38,178 nucleotides of DNA from Bacteroidota bacterium (lineage in GTDB: Bacteria; Bacteroidota; Bacteroidia; Bacteroidales; FEN-979), in NCBI GenBank assembly GCA_014382125.1, contig JACNKI010000071.1, positions 1-38,178 of the forward strand, read 5' to 3'. Both the position numbers and the translations under genes were made by a program. Shown here in pieces: positions 1 to 9,061 of the stretch. The stretch's first letter is position 1; each line of letters opens with the position of its first letter. The notes under the pieces were generated by a model that saw only the letters and a list, made by a program, of their open reading frames with translations, ran no database searches and was not told the DNA's origin.

Positions 1-36
1 ATCCAGGATCCAGCATCCAGTTATCCAGCATCCAGG
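1..36. repeat. ATCCAGN heptamer array, truncated by the window start
   Basis: ATCCAGG ATCCAGC ATCCAGT T ATCCAGC ATCCAGG. Confidence 0.85.
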
Positions 37-659
37 TTATAAATCTCCTGGATATCTTTCAATTGTTCCTGAAAATTAATGTTTAAATCAACCAACTCAC
101 CAGTTTTTACATTGAAAATCCAACCATGTACCAGGGGAAACCCTTTTGTCAGATAGGTTTTCTGAACTACAGCTGTTTTGATGACATTAAGGCATTGTTC
201 TACAACATTCAACTCTACCAGACGATTATATTTCTCATCTCTATCGGAGATGGCATTTAATTCCGTTTTATGTAACCGATAGACATCCCTGATATTCCTA
301 AGCCAGGGATTCAAAATCCCCATATCTTTCGCCTGCATTGCAGCTTTTACTCCACCACAAAAATAATGGCCGCAAACTACGATATGTTTCACGTGCAGAT
401 GATCCACTGCATAGTTGATGACACTCATCACGTTCAAATCAAGATTGCTGACAATGTTACCTATGTTCCGGTGTACAAAAACCTCACCGGCCTCGACACC
501 CATCAACTCCCCAGAGTCAACCCGACTATCACTGCATCCTATATAAAGAAAATCCGGGTTCTGCCCTTCAGCGAGCCGCTCAAAGAACTCTGCATCACTG
601 GCCTTTTTTTCAGCAACCCATCGTTTGTTATTCTCAAAGATTTGCTTGTAACTGTTCAT
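21..659 (-). CDS. Beta-class carbonic anhydrase
   Basis: Protein contains the beta-CA motifs CSDSRVDSGELMG and HRNIGN..., and VVCGHYFCGGVKAA. The last residues (LDAG) and stop lie in an ATCCAGN heptamer array. Confidence 0.93.
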   Translation of the reverse strand: MNSYKQIFENNKRWVAEKKASDAEFFERLAEGQNPDFLYIGCSDSRVDSGELMGVEAGEVFVHRNIGNIVSNLDLNVMSVINYAVDHLHVKHIVVCGHYFCGGVKAAMQAKDMGILNPWLRNIRDVYRLHKTELNAISDRDEKYNRLVELNVVEQCLNVIKTAVVQKTYLTKGFPLVHGWIFNVKTGELVDLNINFQEQLKDIQEIYNLDAG

Positions 660-678
660 TGAAGATTCGTTTGAATGT

Positions 679-686
679 CAAAGATA
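679..686 (-). promoter_or_regulatory. Bacteroidota -7 box (TATCTTTG on minus strand) upstream of carbonic anhydrase
   Basis: CAAAGATA on + reads TATCTTTG on -, matching TAnnTTTG about 20 nt before the ATG. Confidence 0.55.
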
Positions 687-712
687 CGATTACTCTATTT
701 TATAGGGATAGC

Positions 713-3664
713 TCAGAATGTCACTCCCCATAGAAACCTCCATACCCATTGATCTTCATTAGGAAGAAATGCTCCCTGGACGCCCAGCTCAAACGGAGCC
801 AGGAACCTGAGGATGTGCATTTCGGATGTGAGTTCAAAGCCGGTGGAAAGACTTTCATGATTTTCATTGTGACCATACCCGTGTGCCCAGTCGCAGAAGA
901 GATTCAGTTTGAACCGTTTGATGTAGAGGAGAGAACCCAGGCTGACATCCAGCCGCAGGAAGGGAAATTTATAGTTTACCGACAAAGAGGTTAACTCTGG
1001 TGTGTATATCGCTTCTGTGCCACGTGGGAAGGCGATCAGGTTGGCAAACTTGTAACCGTAAACGAGGTTATCACATCTTCGCTGATATCCACCATAGATT
1101 CGAATTCCATGGTGTCGAAAGATACCCGGGAAATAGAGATTCCCTGAGATTCCAAAAACGGCTCCCATATCGTTCCCGACAAAGGGGGTATGCCGGTATT
1201 GTATGTCCAGGTTCTGTCCCCACTTTGGGTACATATCCTGATAATTCGACCGGAGATAGTTATACATGTATAGGCGGTAATCCAGGGTATTGATCGATCC
1301 TTTGGTAAACTTGTCAGGGGTTGTTTTATCATGGATCACATAGATCCATGAACTTCCGATCCGGGGTTGGATCCGCATGTACCATAAGCCCCGGGAGAGA
1401 TTCAGCGGGACGCTAATCGTCGCCTTGAGGTTGCTCTCATTCCAGGTATACCGGAACGTCTCACTGGTTTGGGAGTACTTGCCAGTTCCTGCACGTTTGC
1501 CATATGAATATCGCATATCAATCACCGGGAACCATCCCTCGTAGGAAAGATCGAGGTAAAATTTTCCGGTTCGTTCACTCAGATCATACTCGTAGCCGGC
1601 TCCGGCAAACATGGTGCTGAGAAGATTCTGGGAGAGAACCGAAACGCCCGGTTTCAGCGTTAGATTATTGGCATCAATGGAGACCGGCGCCCAGCTATGG
1701 ATGTTGAAGAGATGTGCGATCTTCTGATATCTGGTAACTGGATAACTGGATGACTGGATAACTGGATGAATCGAGTCATCGAGCATCGAGCATCGAGCAT
1801 TGAGTAACATGCTGTCCTGAATATTAACCCCTTCCTGCCTAGCCAACATTTCAGCCAACGCAAAGGGTTGTTGATGAATGCTGTCCAGGCGGATCCAACG
1901 GGAAGAATCGTTATCCCGTGAAACGACCATCATTCCATCAGCTCCATAATCGGAGTAGGTAAGCCTTTTTCCATCGGGAGAGATCGCCGGATCTGACGCC
2001 TGAAACCGGGCAGAGGTTACCTGGTAGATCTCCCGTGAAACAGTATCGATGGCATAGATATTTTCAATGCCTGAGTAATCTGCCGAAAAAAGCAGGTGGT
2101 TTTGGAAAAAGAGGGGAGGACCCCAGATTTCCCTGAAGGAAGGGGCGAGAATGGTCGTGGTATGTTGGTTCTTAAGATCCTCTATCTGAAGAGATTTCCC
2201 TTCACTGGTCAGGAGAATATAGGCAATCTTCTTTCTGTCAGGTGACCAGCTTGGCTCCAGTAAAAGCCCGTCGTCAGGGGCGGCAATGGATTGGAGGAGT
2301 TTTCCGGTTGTTGTTTCCAGGATATCGATAAAGGAGTGATTCTCCTCTGTGATCCTTACAGCCAGAATCCGTTCTCCATCAAACGACAATGCTGGCGCAA
2401 AATAACGGCTCTTCCGCGTTAACTCCTTAACACTACCTGCCTTCCATGCCTCTATGCCTATATGCCTTTGTCCCTTTGTTCCTCTGTCACGCTGTCCCTT
2501 ATTCCTCTTCTTCCGTATTTCTAATGACCGTATCACCGAATAACTCCTGTTCTCCCACCGGATGTCAGGCCTGTACTCGGTCCAGATCACCAGGTTCCCG
2601 GCAACAGAATGACTCCCAAGTTGATAAGCACCTAACCGGCAAAGATTCTCCTCCCGGCCTTCAGGACTCATCAACACCAATCGCCGTACACCTTCATTAC
2701 TCCATCTGGAAGCAATGTAGATGGAATCGTTCAGGAATTGTGGCCGGCTGTAGCTGGTATAGTCAGAGGCATCTGGTTTGGTGACACGACTAAAGGCAGA
2801 GCGCCAGGTAGAGTCCTCCTGCTGAAGCCAGGCGATCACAAGTTCTTCCATCACCTCTCTGTAGAAACCGGTTTTCCATAAACCCGTTTTTTGCTTGATG
2901 CCGGCATTGAAAGGGACAACCATAAACGGGAGCCGGGCTACCTTGTTCAGAGTGTGATTCCATAGCTCGTAGCCATATTTTTCCCTTCCTTTTGCTACCA
3001 GTTGGTATCCAAGCGTGTAGGCGTTGGGAGTGAATGTTTTGTAAGAACCCATTGTGGCGAGGTCGTAGGTGTAGATCCCTTTTTGTAGCAGTTGAGCCCG
3101 CAGAGGAGCAGAAAAAGAGGCGACCCTTCCACGACCTGAATTTGACAGTGCAGTCTCCGTTACCGTCGCATCTCCTTCCAAAAACCACTGAGGAAGGTAT
3201 AAACCCAGGACAGCACCCGCAGCCTGCTCCCCAAAAAGGTAGTATAAGGCTTTTGTAAATCCACGGTTCATCATGCTGGTTTGAACAGCATGCCGGTATT
3301 CATGAAGCGCCAGCTGCTCGAGCCACGGTTCAGCATAGATATCCTGTGGTGGGCATGAGTAGAGCTCTATCCGCCTGGGAGCCCATATTGTCATACCATT
3401 CGAAACAGTTGAATGGGAATGGATGATAAATGGCATCCGTGGGACTTTCGCTTGTAACGACTTCGTTTCAAATTTCGTTGTCAGGTTAAGAATCCTGGCC
3501 AGGGATTGGGCGTTGGATTCAAAACTGCAGGGAAAGATGATTTCAAAAGAATCGGTTTTGATCCGGCTCCAACGGATGGAAGCAGGATCCTGGCCGGTAG
3601 AAAAATATTGGCCTGAAACAGAAATGGTTAATCCCAGGAGAATTAGCAGAAAATATCGCTTCAT
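713..3664 (-). CDS. Large secreted/outer-membrane-associated TolB/WD40-like beta-propeller protein with an N-terminal peptidase-like region
   Basis: Signal peptide MKRYFLLILLGLTISVSG; HEYRHAVQ (HExxH-like); propeller repeats such as ISPDGKRLTYSDYG and WSPDRKKIAYI. Start chosen at MKRYF rather than the ORF-track start at 3700. Confidence 0.7.
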   Translation of the reverse strand: MKRYFLLILLGLTISVSGQYFSTGQDPASIRWSRIKTDSFEIIFPCSFESNAQSLARILNLTTKFETKSLQAKVPRMPFIIHSHSTVSNGMTIWAPRRIELYSCPPQDIYAEPWLEQLALHEYRHAVQTSMMNRGFTKALYYLFGEQAAGAVLGLYLPQWFLEGDATVTETALSNSGRGRVASFSAPLRAQLLQKGIYTYDLATMGSYKTFTPNAYTLGYQLVAKGREKYGYELWNHTLNKVARLPFMVVPFNAGIKQKTGLWKTGFYREVMEELVIAWLQQEDSTWRSAFSRVTKPDASDYTSYSRPQFLNDSIYIASRWSNEGVRRLVLMSPEGREENLCRLGAYQLGSHSVAGNLVIWTEYRPDIRWENRSYSVIRSLEIRKKRNKGQRDRGTKGQRHIGIEAWKAGSVKELTRKSRYFAPALSFDGERILAVRITEENHSFIDILETTTGKLLQSIAAPDDGLLLEPSWSPDRKKIAYILLTSEGKSLQIEDLKNQHTTTILAPSFREIWGPPLFFQNHLLFSADYSGIENIYAIDTVSREIYQVTSARFQASDPAISPDGKRLTYSDYGADGMMVVSRDNDSSRWIRLDSIHQQPFALAEMLARQEGVNIQDSMLLNARCSMLDDSIHPVIQSSSYPVTRYQKIAHLFNIHSWAPVSIDANNLTLKPGVSVLSQNLLSTMFAGAGYEYDLSERTGKFYLDLSYEGWFPVIDMRYSYGKRAGTGKYSQTSETFRYTWNESNLKATISVPLNLSRGLWYMRIQPRIGSSWIYVIHDKTTPDKFTKGSINTLDYRLYMYNYLRSNYQDMYPKWGQNLDIQYRHTPFVGNDMGAVFGISGNLYFPGIFRHHGIRIYGGYQRRCDNLVYGYKFANLIAFPRGTEAIYTPELTSLSVNYKFPFLRLDVSLGSLLYIKRFKLNLFCDWAHGYGHNENHESLSTGFELTSEMHILRFLAPFELGVQGAFLPNEDQWVWRFLWGVTF
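1735..1805. repeat. In-CDS composite array: ATAACTGG octamers followed by ATCGAGC heptamers
   Basis: TAACTGG ATAACTGG ATGACTGG ATAACTGG ... ATCGAGC x3 ATTGAGT. Confidence 0.85.
2437..2508. repeat. In-CDS octamer array, 9 units (72 bp = 24 codons)
   Basis: CTGCCTTC CATGCCTC TATGCCTA TATGCCTT TGTCCCTT TGTTCCTC TGTCACGC TGTCCCTT ATTCCTCT. Confidence 0.85.
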
Positions 3665-3690
3665 GCACAACGCTTTTCCAGACTCTAAAA

Positions 3691-4656
3691 TTAAAAACAA
3701 GTTCCAGCCATCAGATACCCCTGCACATACTCCATGATCCCTTGTTCAATGGAGGTAAACGGTTTTTTATACCCGATAGATCTCAATTTACCCATGTCAG
3801 CTTCTGTAAAATATTGGTATTTATCTCGGATATCAGCGGGGGTATCAATGAAATTGATCTGTGGGGAAAGGTTAAGAGAGTTAAACACAGCCGTGACAAG
3901 ATCAATAAAGGTGCGCGCATTTCCGGTGCCAAGATTGTAGATCCCCGAATCCTGCTGATGATTCATCATAAAGTACATCACATCGATCACATCTTTCACA
4001 TAAATAAAATCACGAAGCTGTTCGCCATCCTTATATTCCGGATTATGAGAGCGAAACAGTCTCACGGATCCCGTATCGCGGATCTGATTGTATGCATGAA
4101 AAACCACAGAAGCCATTCGTCCTTTGTGGTATTCATTTGGGCCGTACACATTAAAGAACTTCAGTCCGCACCAGTAGGGGGGAGTGCTTGTTTGTGTCAA
4201 CACCCACTTGTCAAATTCATTTTTGGAAATGCCGTAGGGATTCAGTGGCTGAAGTTTCGGGATGAGATCATGATCATCGCGATATCCCAGGGAGCCATCT
4301 CCATAAGTAGCTGCGGAGGATGCATAGATTAATGGAATCTGGTACTCAACACAAAGTCGCCAGATCTCTTTGGAGTAATTCAGGTTGAGTTCATCAAGCA
4401 CCGACATGTCGAACTCGGTAGTATCTGTACGTGCACCAATATGAAAAACAAACTCTACCAGCTTATTATTTTCCCGGAACCACTCGGCAAACCCGTTACG
4501 GTCGATCACTGCTTCAACGGCTTTATCTTCTGTATTTCGGGTTTTCTCCGGATGGGAAAAATCATCCACAATCCCAATCTCCTTGATCCCTTTATTGTTG
4601 AGCTTGCCAACAAGACAACTTCCGATAAATCCGGCCGCTCCGGTGATGATAATCAT
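3691..4656 (-). CDS. hldD: ADP-L-glycero-D-manno-heptose 6-epimerase-like NAD-dependent epimerase
   Basis: GAAGFIGS Rossmann motif, YASSAATYG, KFFNVYGPNEYHKGRMASV (HldD/RfaD-like). Start at MIIITGAAG. Confidence 0.85.
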   Translation of the reverse strand: MIIITGAAGFIGSCLVGKLNNKGIKEIGIVDDFSHPEKTRNTEDKAVEAVIDRNGFAEWFRENNKLVEFVFHIGARTDTTEFDMSVLDELNLNYSKEIWRLCVEYQIPLIYASSAATYGDGSLGYRDDHDLIPKLQPLNPYGISKNEFDKWVLTQTSTPPYWCGLKFFNVYGPNEYHKGRMASVVFHAYNQIRDTGSVRLFRSHNPEYKDGEQLRDFIYVKDVIDVMYFMMNHQQDSGIYNLGTGNARTFIDLVTAVFNSLNLSPQINFIDTPADIRDKYQYFTEADMGKLRSIGYKKPFTSIEQGIMEYVQGYLMAGTCF

Positions 4657-4674
4657 GTGTGTGCGATTTTTGAA

Positions 4675-4682
4675 CAAAGATA
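4675..4682 (-). promoter_or_regulatory. Bacteroidota -7 box (TATCTTTG) upstream of hldD
   Basis: CAAAGATA on +, about 20 nt before the chosen start at 4656. Confidence 0.55.
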
Positions 4683-4701
4683 GTGAAAGTCCACTAGTCT
4701 G

Positions 4702-6042
4702 CTAGGTCCAGAATCTTGCAATCTCCTCAAAACTCTCCCGCTCCTTGAGTACAGAAAATACTCCATCCCTGATTCCGAGAATTCGCGGTGTCTGCCGGCT
4801 GTTGTATCTCGACCACATCGAAAAGGTATACCCCCCTGTGTCGTGGATGATGATGTAATCTCCTTCTTCTACTTTAGGTAAGATCACGTGTTTTGCTACA
4901 ATATCGCCTGCGAAACAAAGTGGACCAGCCAGGTTATAGGGATGTTCATCCTTGCCCTCTTTGAGGTTGCCCTCTTTGTCAAGTACGCTGTATTCATGCA
5001 TCCAGTCAGTCGGATTCAGACACTCACGAACAAACAGATCAGCACCCACGTGAATCATCGCCGTGTTGATCCCCGGATCCCGTTTCACATACTCTACCCG
5101 GCTGATCGTAAAGCCGCTATTCACAAACACCCACCGCCCGAACTCAGTAATTAGACCCCACTTGTCCTCTTGCCCGCTCGTCCGCTTGTTCATTTCCATG
5201 CCTCCATGCCTCCATGCCTCCTTCCCTCCAAACAATCCCGGCGCCCTTACCTTCAATGCTTCCACATAATTTTCCATCCGAGGTGGGTCATGATCATACC
5301 TGTATGAAACAGGCAATCCACCACCAATATCGAAAATGGTTATTGGCTGTTCGCCGTTCGCTGTTCGCTGTTCATTTATTTCGAGTGCAAAATCATAAAG
5401 TATCCCTACCCCTTCAACCAACATCTCAACTGAGCAGCCCTGGGATCCTACATGCAGGTGAACTCCCGTTAACCAGGGGTAGGTCAAAAAAGCTTCTGTC
5501 AACTCATTCCGGTTTGTTTGGATTGGAACCCCGAATTTGGAATAATCGCCGGCAACACTCGATTCAAGGATTGTTCCAAATCCTACCTGGGGATTGATCC
5601 GGATCCCAATGGTAGAAGAAGAATCAACTTCCTTGAGTAGAATATTTACTCGTTTTAATTCAGAGAGGTTATCGCAATTCAGATGGATTCCCTTCTTCAA
5701 GGCAAACTGAAGATCGGAAATGGTTTTGACAGGAGAATCGAACACAATCTTATCAGGCGAAAACCCTGCTTGTAGAGAGAGATTAATCTCTCCAACTGTA
5801 GCCGCCTCAGCACCGACACCCAGACTCCGGGTAAATTCCAGGATCTTTGCCAGTGGGTTTGTTTTAATAGCTAATCCATGGAGAGTATCAGGTGGGAAGA
5901 GAGATATGAGATCCGAGATTCGCGATTTCAGGTAGCCCAGATCCTGAAAAAGAATAGCCGTATCCTCTTCACGTACAAGTCCTTCTTTCAACGCTTGTTG
6001 AACTATATCAGAGATCTGATGTCGCGAGATATTCATTTGCAT
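4702..6042 (-). CDS. PLP-dependent decarboxylase of the diaminopimelate/ornithine decarboxylase fold (fold type III)
   Basis: AIKTNPLAKILE (PLP lysine region), HVGSQ, FDIGGGLPVSY, GPLCFAGD. Contains repeat-derived insertions (see findings). Confidence 0.82.
   Translation of the reverse strand: MQMNISRHQISDIVQQALKEGLVREEDTAILFQDLGYLKSRISDLISLFPPDTLHGLAIKTNPLAKILEFTRSLGVGAEAATVGEINLSLQAGFSPDKIVFDSPVKTISDLQFALKKGIHLNCDNLSELKRVNILLKEVDSSSTIGIRINPQVGFGTILESSVAGDYSKFGVPIQTNRNELTEAFLTYPWLTGVHLHVGSQGCSVEMLVEGVGILYDFALEINEQRTANGEQPITIFDIGGGLPVSYRYDHDPPRMENYVEALKVRAPGLFGGKEAWRHGGMEMNKRTSGQEDKWGLITEFGRWVFVNSGFTISRVEYVKRDPGINTAMIHVGADLFVRECLNPTDWMHEYSVLDKEGNLKEGKDEHPYNLAGPLCFAGDIVAKHVILPKVEEGDYIIIHDTGGYTFSMWSRYNSRQTPRILGIRDGVFSVLKERESFEEIARFWT
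5159..5229. repeat. In-CDS octamer array inside the PLP decarboxylase gene
   Basis: CTTGTCCT/CTTGCCCG/CTCGTCCG/CTTGTTCA-type units passing into CCATGCCT x3, all in an 8-bp period. Confidence 0.82.
5343..5370. repeat. In-CDS heptamer array TTCGCTG (4 units)
   Basis: TTGGCTG TTCGCCG TTCGCTG TTCGCTG. Confidence 0.75.
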
Positions 6043-6044
6043 TG

Positions 6045-6839
6045 TTAATCATCGATTTTATTTCCTAACTCAATCAATGTTTGAATCGCTCTTTTCCCCT
6101 CTTCCCCTGGATCCAGGGTAAATTTGTTCACATATAGGTTGATATGTTTTCTCATGACCTCCTCATCCATCTCCCGGGCATGCAATCTCACAAACGGCAT
6201 CGCTTCATCCGGATGATCCATCGCATGTTGAACACTTCGGCTCATGATCCTGTTCAGTTTGTCAATCACCTCTTTACCCAGTCCTTTCTTAACAACAATG
6301 CCTCCCAGAGGAATAGGACTCTGTGTCAGATCTTCCCAGTATTCACCCAGGTCCATGATCTTGACCAATCCTTCCTGCTCATAAGTAAAGCGATTTTCAT
6401 GGATGATCACCCCGGCATCAACTTCCCCTGAAAGAATAGCATCCTCGATGTCGGAGAAACGCATGAACTCCTTTTTTCTTGCCTGGGGGAAAGCAGTCTT
6501 AAATAACAGATGAGCTGTAGTTTGCTCCCCGGGTAACGCAATCCGGATATCCGGTATCCGCTCATCCGGTATCGGACTTCTGGCAATCAGCAACGGCCCA
6601 TTCCCGAATCCCATCGCACTGCCGCTGTTTAATAACTCATACCGATCCTGCATCGATAACCAGGCATGAAAACTGACCTTAACCATATCTGTCTTCTCAG
6701 TTATCGCTGTTAAGTTCAGCTCCTCAATATCCGCCAGCCTGTAATCAAATAACAATCCTTCTAGGTCAATCCTCCTGTGTACAATAGGATCGAAGATAAA
6801 GGTGTCGTTCGGACAAGTAGAAAATGCGAGAGAAAACAT
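6045..6839 (-). CDS. mqnD: 1,4-dihydroxy-6-naphthoate synthase (futalosine menaquinone pathway)
   Basis: MFSLAFSTCPNDTFIFDPIVH... is MqnD-like. The ORF-track start at 6902 extends into AT-rich heptamer repeats; MFSLAF start preferred. Confidence 0.85.
   Translation of the reverse strand: MFSLAFSTCPNDTFIFDPIVHRRIDLEGLLFDYRLADIEELNLTAITEKTDMVKVSFHAWLSMQDRYELLNSGSAMGFGNGPLLIARSPIPDERIPDIRIALPGEQTTAHLLFKTAFPQARKKEFMRFSDIEDAILSGEVDAGVIIHENRFTYEQEGLVKIMDLGEYWEDLTQSPIPLGGIVVKKGLGKEVIDKLNRIMSRSVQHAMDHPDEAMPFVRLHAREMDEEVMRKHINLYVNKFTLDPGEEGKRAIQTLIELGNKIDD
6541..6575. repeat. In-CDS ATCCGGT-type 7/8-bp array inside mqnD
   Basis: ATCCGGAT ATCCGGT ATCCGCTC ATCCGGT ATCGG. Confidence 0.6.
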
Positions 6840-6842
6840 TTG

Positions 6843-6889
6843 ATTACGAATTACGAATAAATAAGCCCAATTTCTAATTTCAAATTTCT
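6843..6889. repeat. AT-rich heptamer arrays ATTACGA x2 and AATTTCN x3 between mqnD and mqnB
   Basis: ATTACGA ATTACGA ... AATTTCT AATTTCA AATTTCT; overlaps the mqnB stop codon. Confidence 0.65.
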
Positions 6890-7572
6890 TTGAATAACTC
6901 ATCTAACACTGCCATAAGGACTTCATCAAGCCTCTTAATAGCCAGCTTCAGATCCCATTTCGCCTTATCTCTCTCTCCAACCAGGTTAGAGACGGCCCGG
7001 ATCTGGGTGCAAACAACACCTTCAACCTGACATGCCCAGAAAAAAGCCGCTCCCTCCATACTCTCCACATCTGCTGGAAAGAGAGTTTTTAACTGTCTTA
7101 ATTTTCCGGGATCTGTTAACATGGTATTGACCGTATTTCCTGTACCGGTTTTGAGTTGAATCAATCTTGTCATCTTAGGGTAGTTCAAGTTGATCAGCTT
7201 TCCTTGATCAAATGGAAATTCATCGAAATCCAACAGTCCCGCCTCAAACAGGGAGAGGAATCTCCCATCTTCTTCAACACCCGCTTCCGGAATACACTCC
7301 TCGGTCACATGGATCACAGATCCGATTGGAATATCTTTGGAATAAGTTCCACAGATACCGGCATTGATAGCTAGATCATAGTCGCTATGAGCCAGGTATT
7401 TACCAAGGTAGAAAGCAGTTTGTACCATTCCGATGCCTGGTGTCAGCAAGTCAATCTCCAGATAATCATTACGCAATTTATGCAAAATGGAAGGGATTAG
7501 CGCGATGTTTTCAAAACGGGCAGCCAGAGGCTCAACCTCAAATCGGGTAGCAGAAACGAGCAGGATTTTCAT
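6880..7572 (-). CDS. mqnB: Futalosine hydrolase (nucleosidase family)
   Basis: MKILLVSATRFEVEPL start; TPGIGMVQTAFYLGK, NAGICGTY, ESMEGAAFFWACQ nucleosidase motifs; next to mqnD. Confidence 0.85.
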   Translation of the reverse strand: MKILLVSATRFEVEPLAARFENIALIPSILHKLRNDYLEIDLLTPGIGMVQTAFYLGKYLAHSDYDLAINAGICGTYSKDIPIGSVIHVTEECIPEAGVEEDGRFLSLFEAGLLDFDEFPFDQGKLINLNYPKMTRLIQLKTGTGNTVNTMLTDPGKLRQLKTLFPADVESMEGAAFFWACQVEGVVCTQIRAVSNLVGERDKAKWDLKLAIKRLDEVLMAVLDELFKEI

Positions 7573-7578
7573 AACAAA

Positions 7579-7607
7579 CAAAAATACACACAAAATGTGT
7601 ATTTTTG
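7579..7607. promoter_or_regulatory. Perfect 12-bp inverted repeat with 5-nt spacer (CAAAAATACACA-CAAAA-TGTGTATTTTTG) in a divergent promoter region
   Basis: Arms read directly. Each arm contains TATTTTTG (TAnnTTTG) pointing towards its own gene. Confidence 0.7.
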
Positions 7608-7639
7608 GCTCCTGCAAACACATCTCTAACAACATTTTC

Positions 7640-9049
7640 ATGGAACAGATCAAAAAGACTCTCAGAGAATCGGCGAAAATGCGATGGGCTATGATGCTGC
7701 TGGTTAGTACGTTGATGGCAGCCAACTACTATTTTTACGATGCCTTGTCACCATTAAAATCGATTCTTCAGGAGCACCTGAACTTCTCCTCGCAGGATTA
7801 CGGAATTGTAGCCGGTTTTTATGCATTTCCAAACACCTTCCTACTGATGGCGATCCTGGGTGGGATCATCCTGGATAAACTTGGGATTCGCCCAACCGGG
7901 TTTCTTTTTGCCGTTTTCATGCTGATTGGTGCGGTGTTGACAGCCTATGGTGCCACAGACTATTTCAATAGTGGTGGCTTTGGGTACGCTTTCCTGAACT
8001 CTTTCTGGACAGCATATTCACCGGGATTAAAGATGATGGCATTGGGGATGTTGATATTCGGACTGGGTGCAGAAACCAGTATCGTAGTGATCAGTAAGAT
8101 CCTCGTAAAATGGTTCAAGGGATATGAGATTGCACTTGCCTTCGCAATCAACTTGGGTATTGCACGAATAGGAACAGCCCTGGCATTCAATGTTTCACCA
8201 CGATTGATCATGCCAGATTTCTGGACCTTTCCCATCTGGTTTGCCGTGATGCTTCTCCTGATTGGATTCCTGGCCTTCTTAATCTATATGATGTTTGATG
8301 TCAAACTCGACAGACAGATTAAAAGTTCAGTGAAGCTGCTGGATGCTGAGGAGAAGTTCAAACTTGCAGATCTTGGTAAACTCTTTACCAACAAGTCCTT
8401 TCTCTACATAGCCTTCCTCTGTGTTACCTTCTATGCCGCCGTCTTCCCATTTCTCAAATATGCCCCTGATTTCTTTTATCACAAATTCGGAATATCCCGG
8501 GCAGCCAGTGGCGATATTGCATCGCTATTGCCCTATGGAACGGTACTCTTTACGCCACTTTTTGGTTGGTTTGTGGATAAACGAGGGAAAAGCGCGTCGC
8601 TGATGATATACGGCTCGTTGTTGCTTGTTGTGGTCCATCTGCTTTTTGCCCTGACGAATTTTAGTCCCTATGTCCTAATGGTACTTCTGGGGATAGCATT
8701 TTCCCTGGTACCTGCGGCAATGTGGCCCTCTGTAGCGAAACTTGTTCCCGAATACAGGATCGGTACCGCATATGGCGCGATGTTCTCCTTGCAAAACCTG
8801 GGATTGTTCGCCGTTCCGATCCTTGCCGGATATATTCTCGATAAAACCAACCCAGGTATAACCCCGGAAGCTATAGAAGCCGGGGCGACCCTTGTTTATA
8901 CACCAACAATGCTCATGTTTGTTGGTTTCGGGGTCATTGGATTCCTCTTTGCACTGCTGTTGAAGTGGAACGACAAATCCTCCGGCTATGGTCTTGAACT
9001 GCCATCTAATATGCAAGTGGAAGCGAAGGAAATGGAGGAGAGAGTTTAA
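7640..9049 (+). CDS. Major facilitator superfamily transporter
   Basis: About 12 hydrophobic helices; GGIILDKLGIRPTG and GWFVDKRGK loop motifs. Start at MEQIKKTLRES is in frame with the longer ORF. Confidence 0.85.
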   Translation: MEQIKKTLRESAKMRWAMMLLVSTLMAANYYFYDALSPLKSILQEHLNFSSQDYGIVAGFYAFPNTFLLMAILGGIILDKLGIRPTGFLFAVFMLIGAVLTAYGATDYFNSGGFGYAFLNSFWTAYSPGLKMMALGMLIFGLGAETSIVVISKILVKWFKGYEIALAFAINLGIARIGTALAFNVSPRLIMPDFWTFPIWFAVMLLLIGFLAFLIYMMFDVKLDRQIKSSVKLLDAEEKFKLADLGKLFTNKSFLYIAFLCVTFYAAVFPFLKYAPDFFYHKFGISRAASGDIASLLPYGTVLFTPLFGWFVDKRGKSASLMIYGSLLLVVVHLLFALTNFSPYVLMVLLGIAFSLVPAAMWPSVAKLVPEYRIGTAYGAMFSLQNLGLFAVPILAGYILDKTNPGITPEAIEAGATLVYTPTMLMFVGFGVIGFLFALLLKWNDKSSGYGLELPSNMQVEAKEMEERV

Positions 9050-9061
9050 ACGCCAACTGGA

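Noticed and set aside
366-662. ORF-track + strand 98-aa ORF
   Set aside because: Antisense to carbonic anhydrase and composed of low-information sequence. The same applies to the other antisense ORFs in the track.
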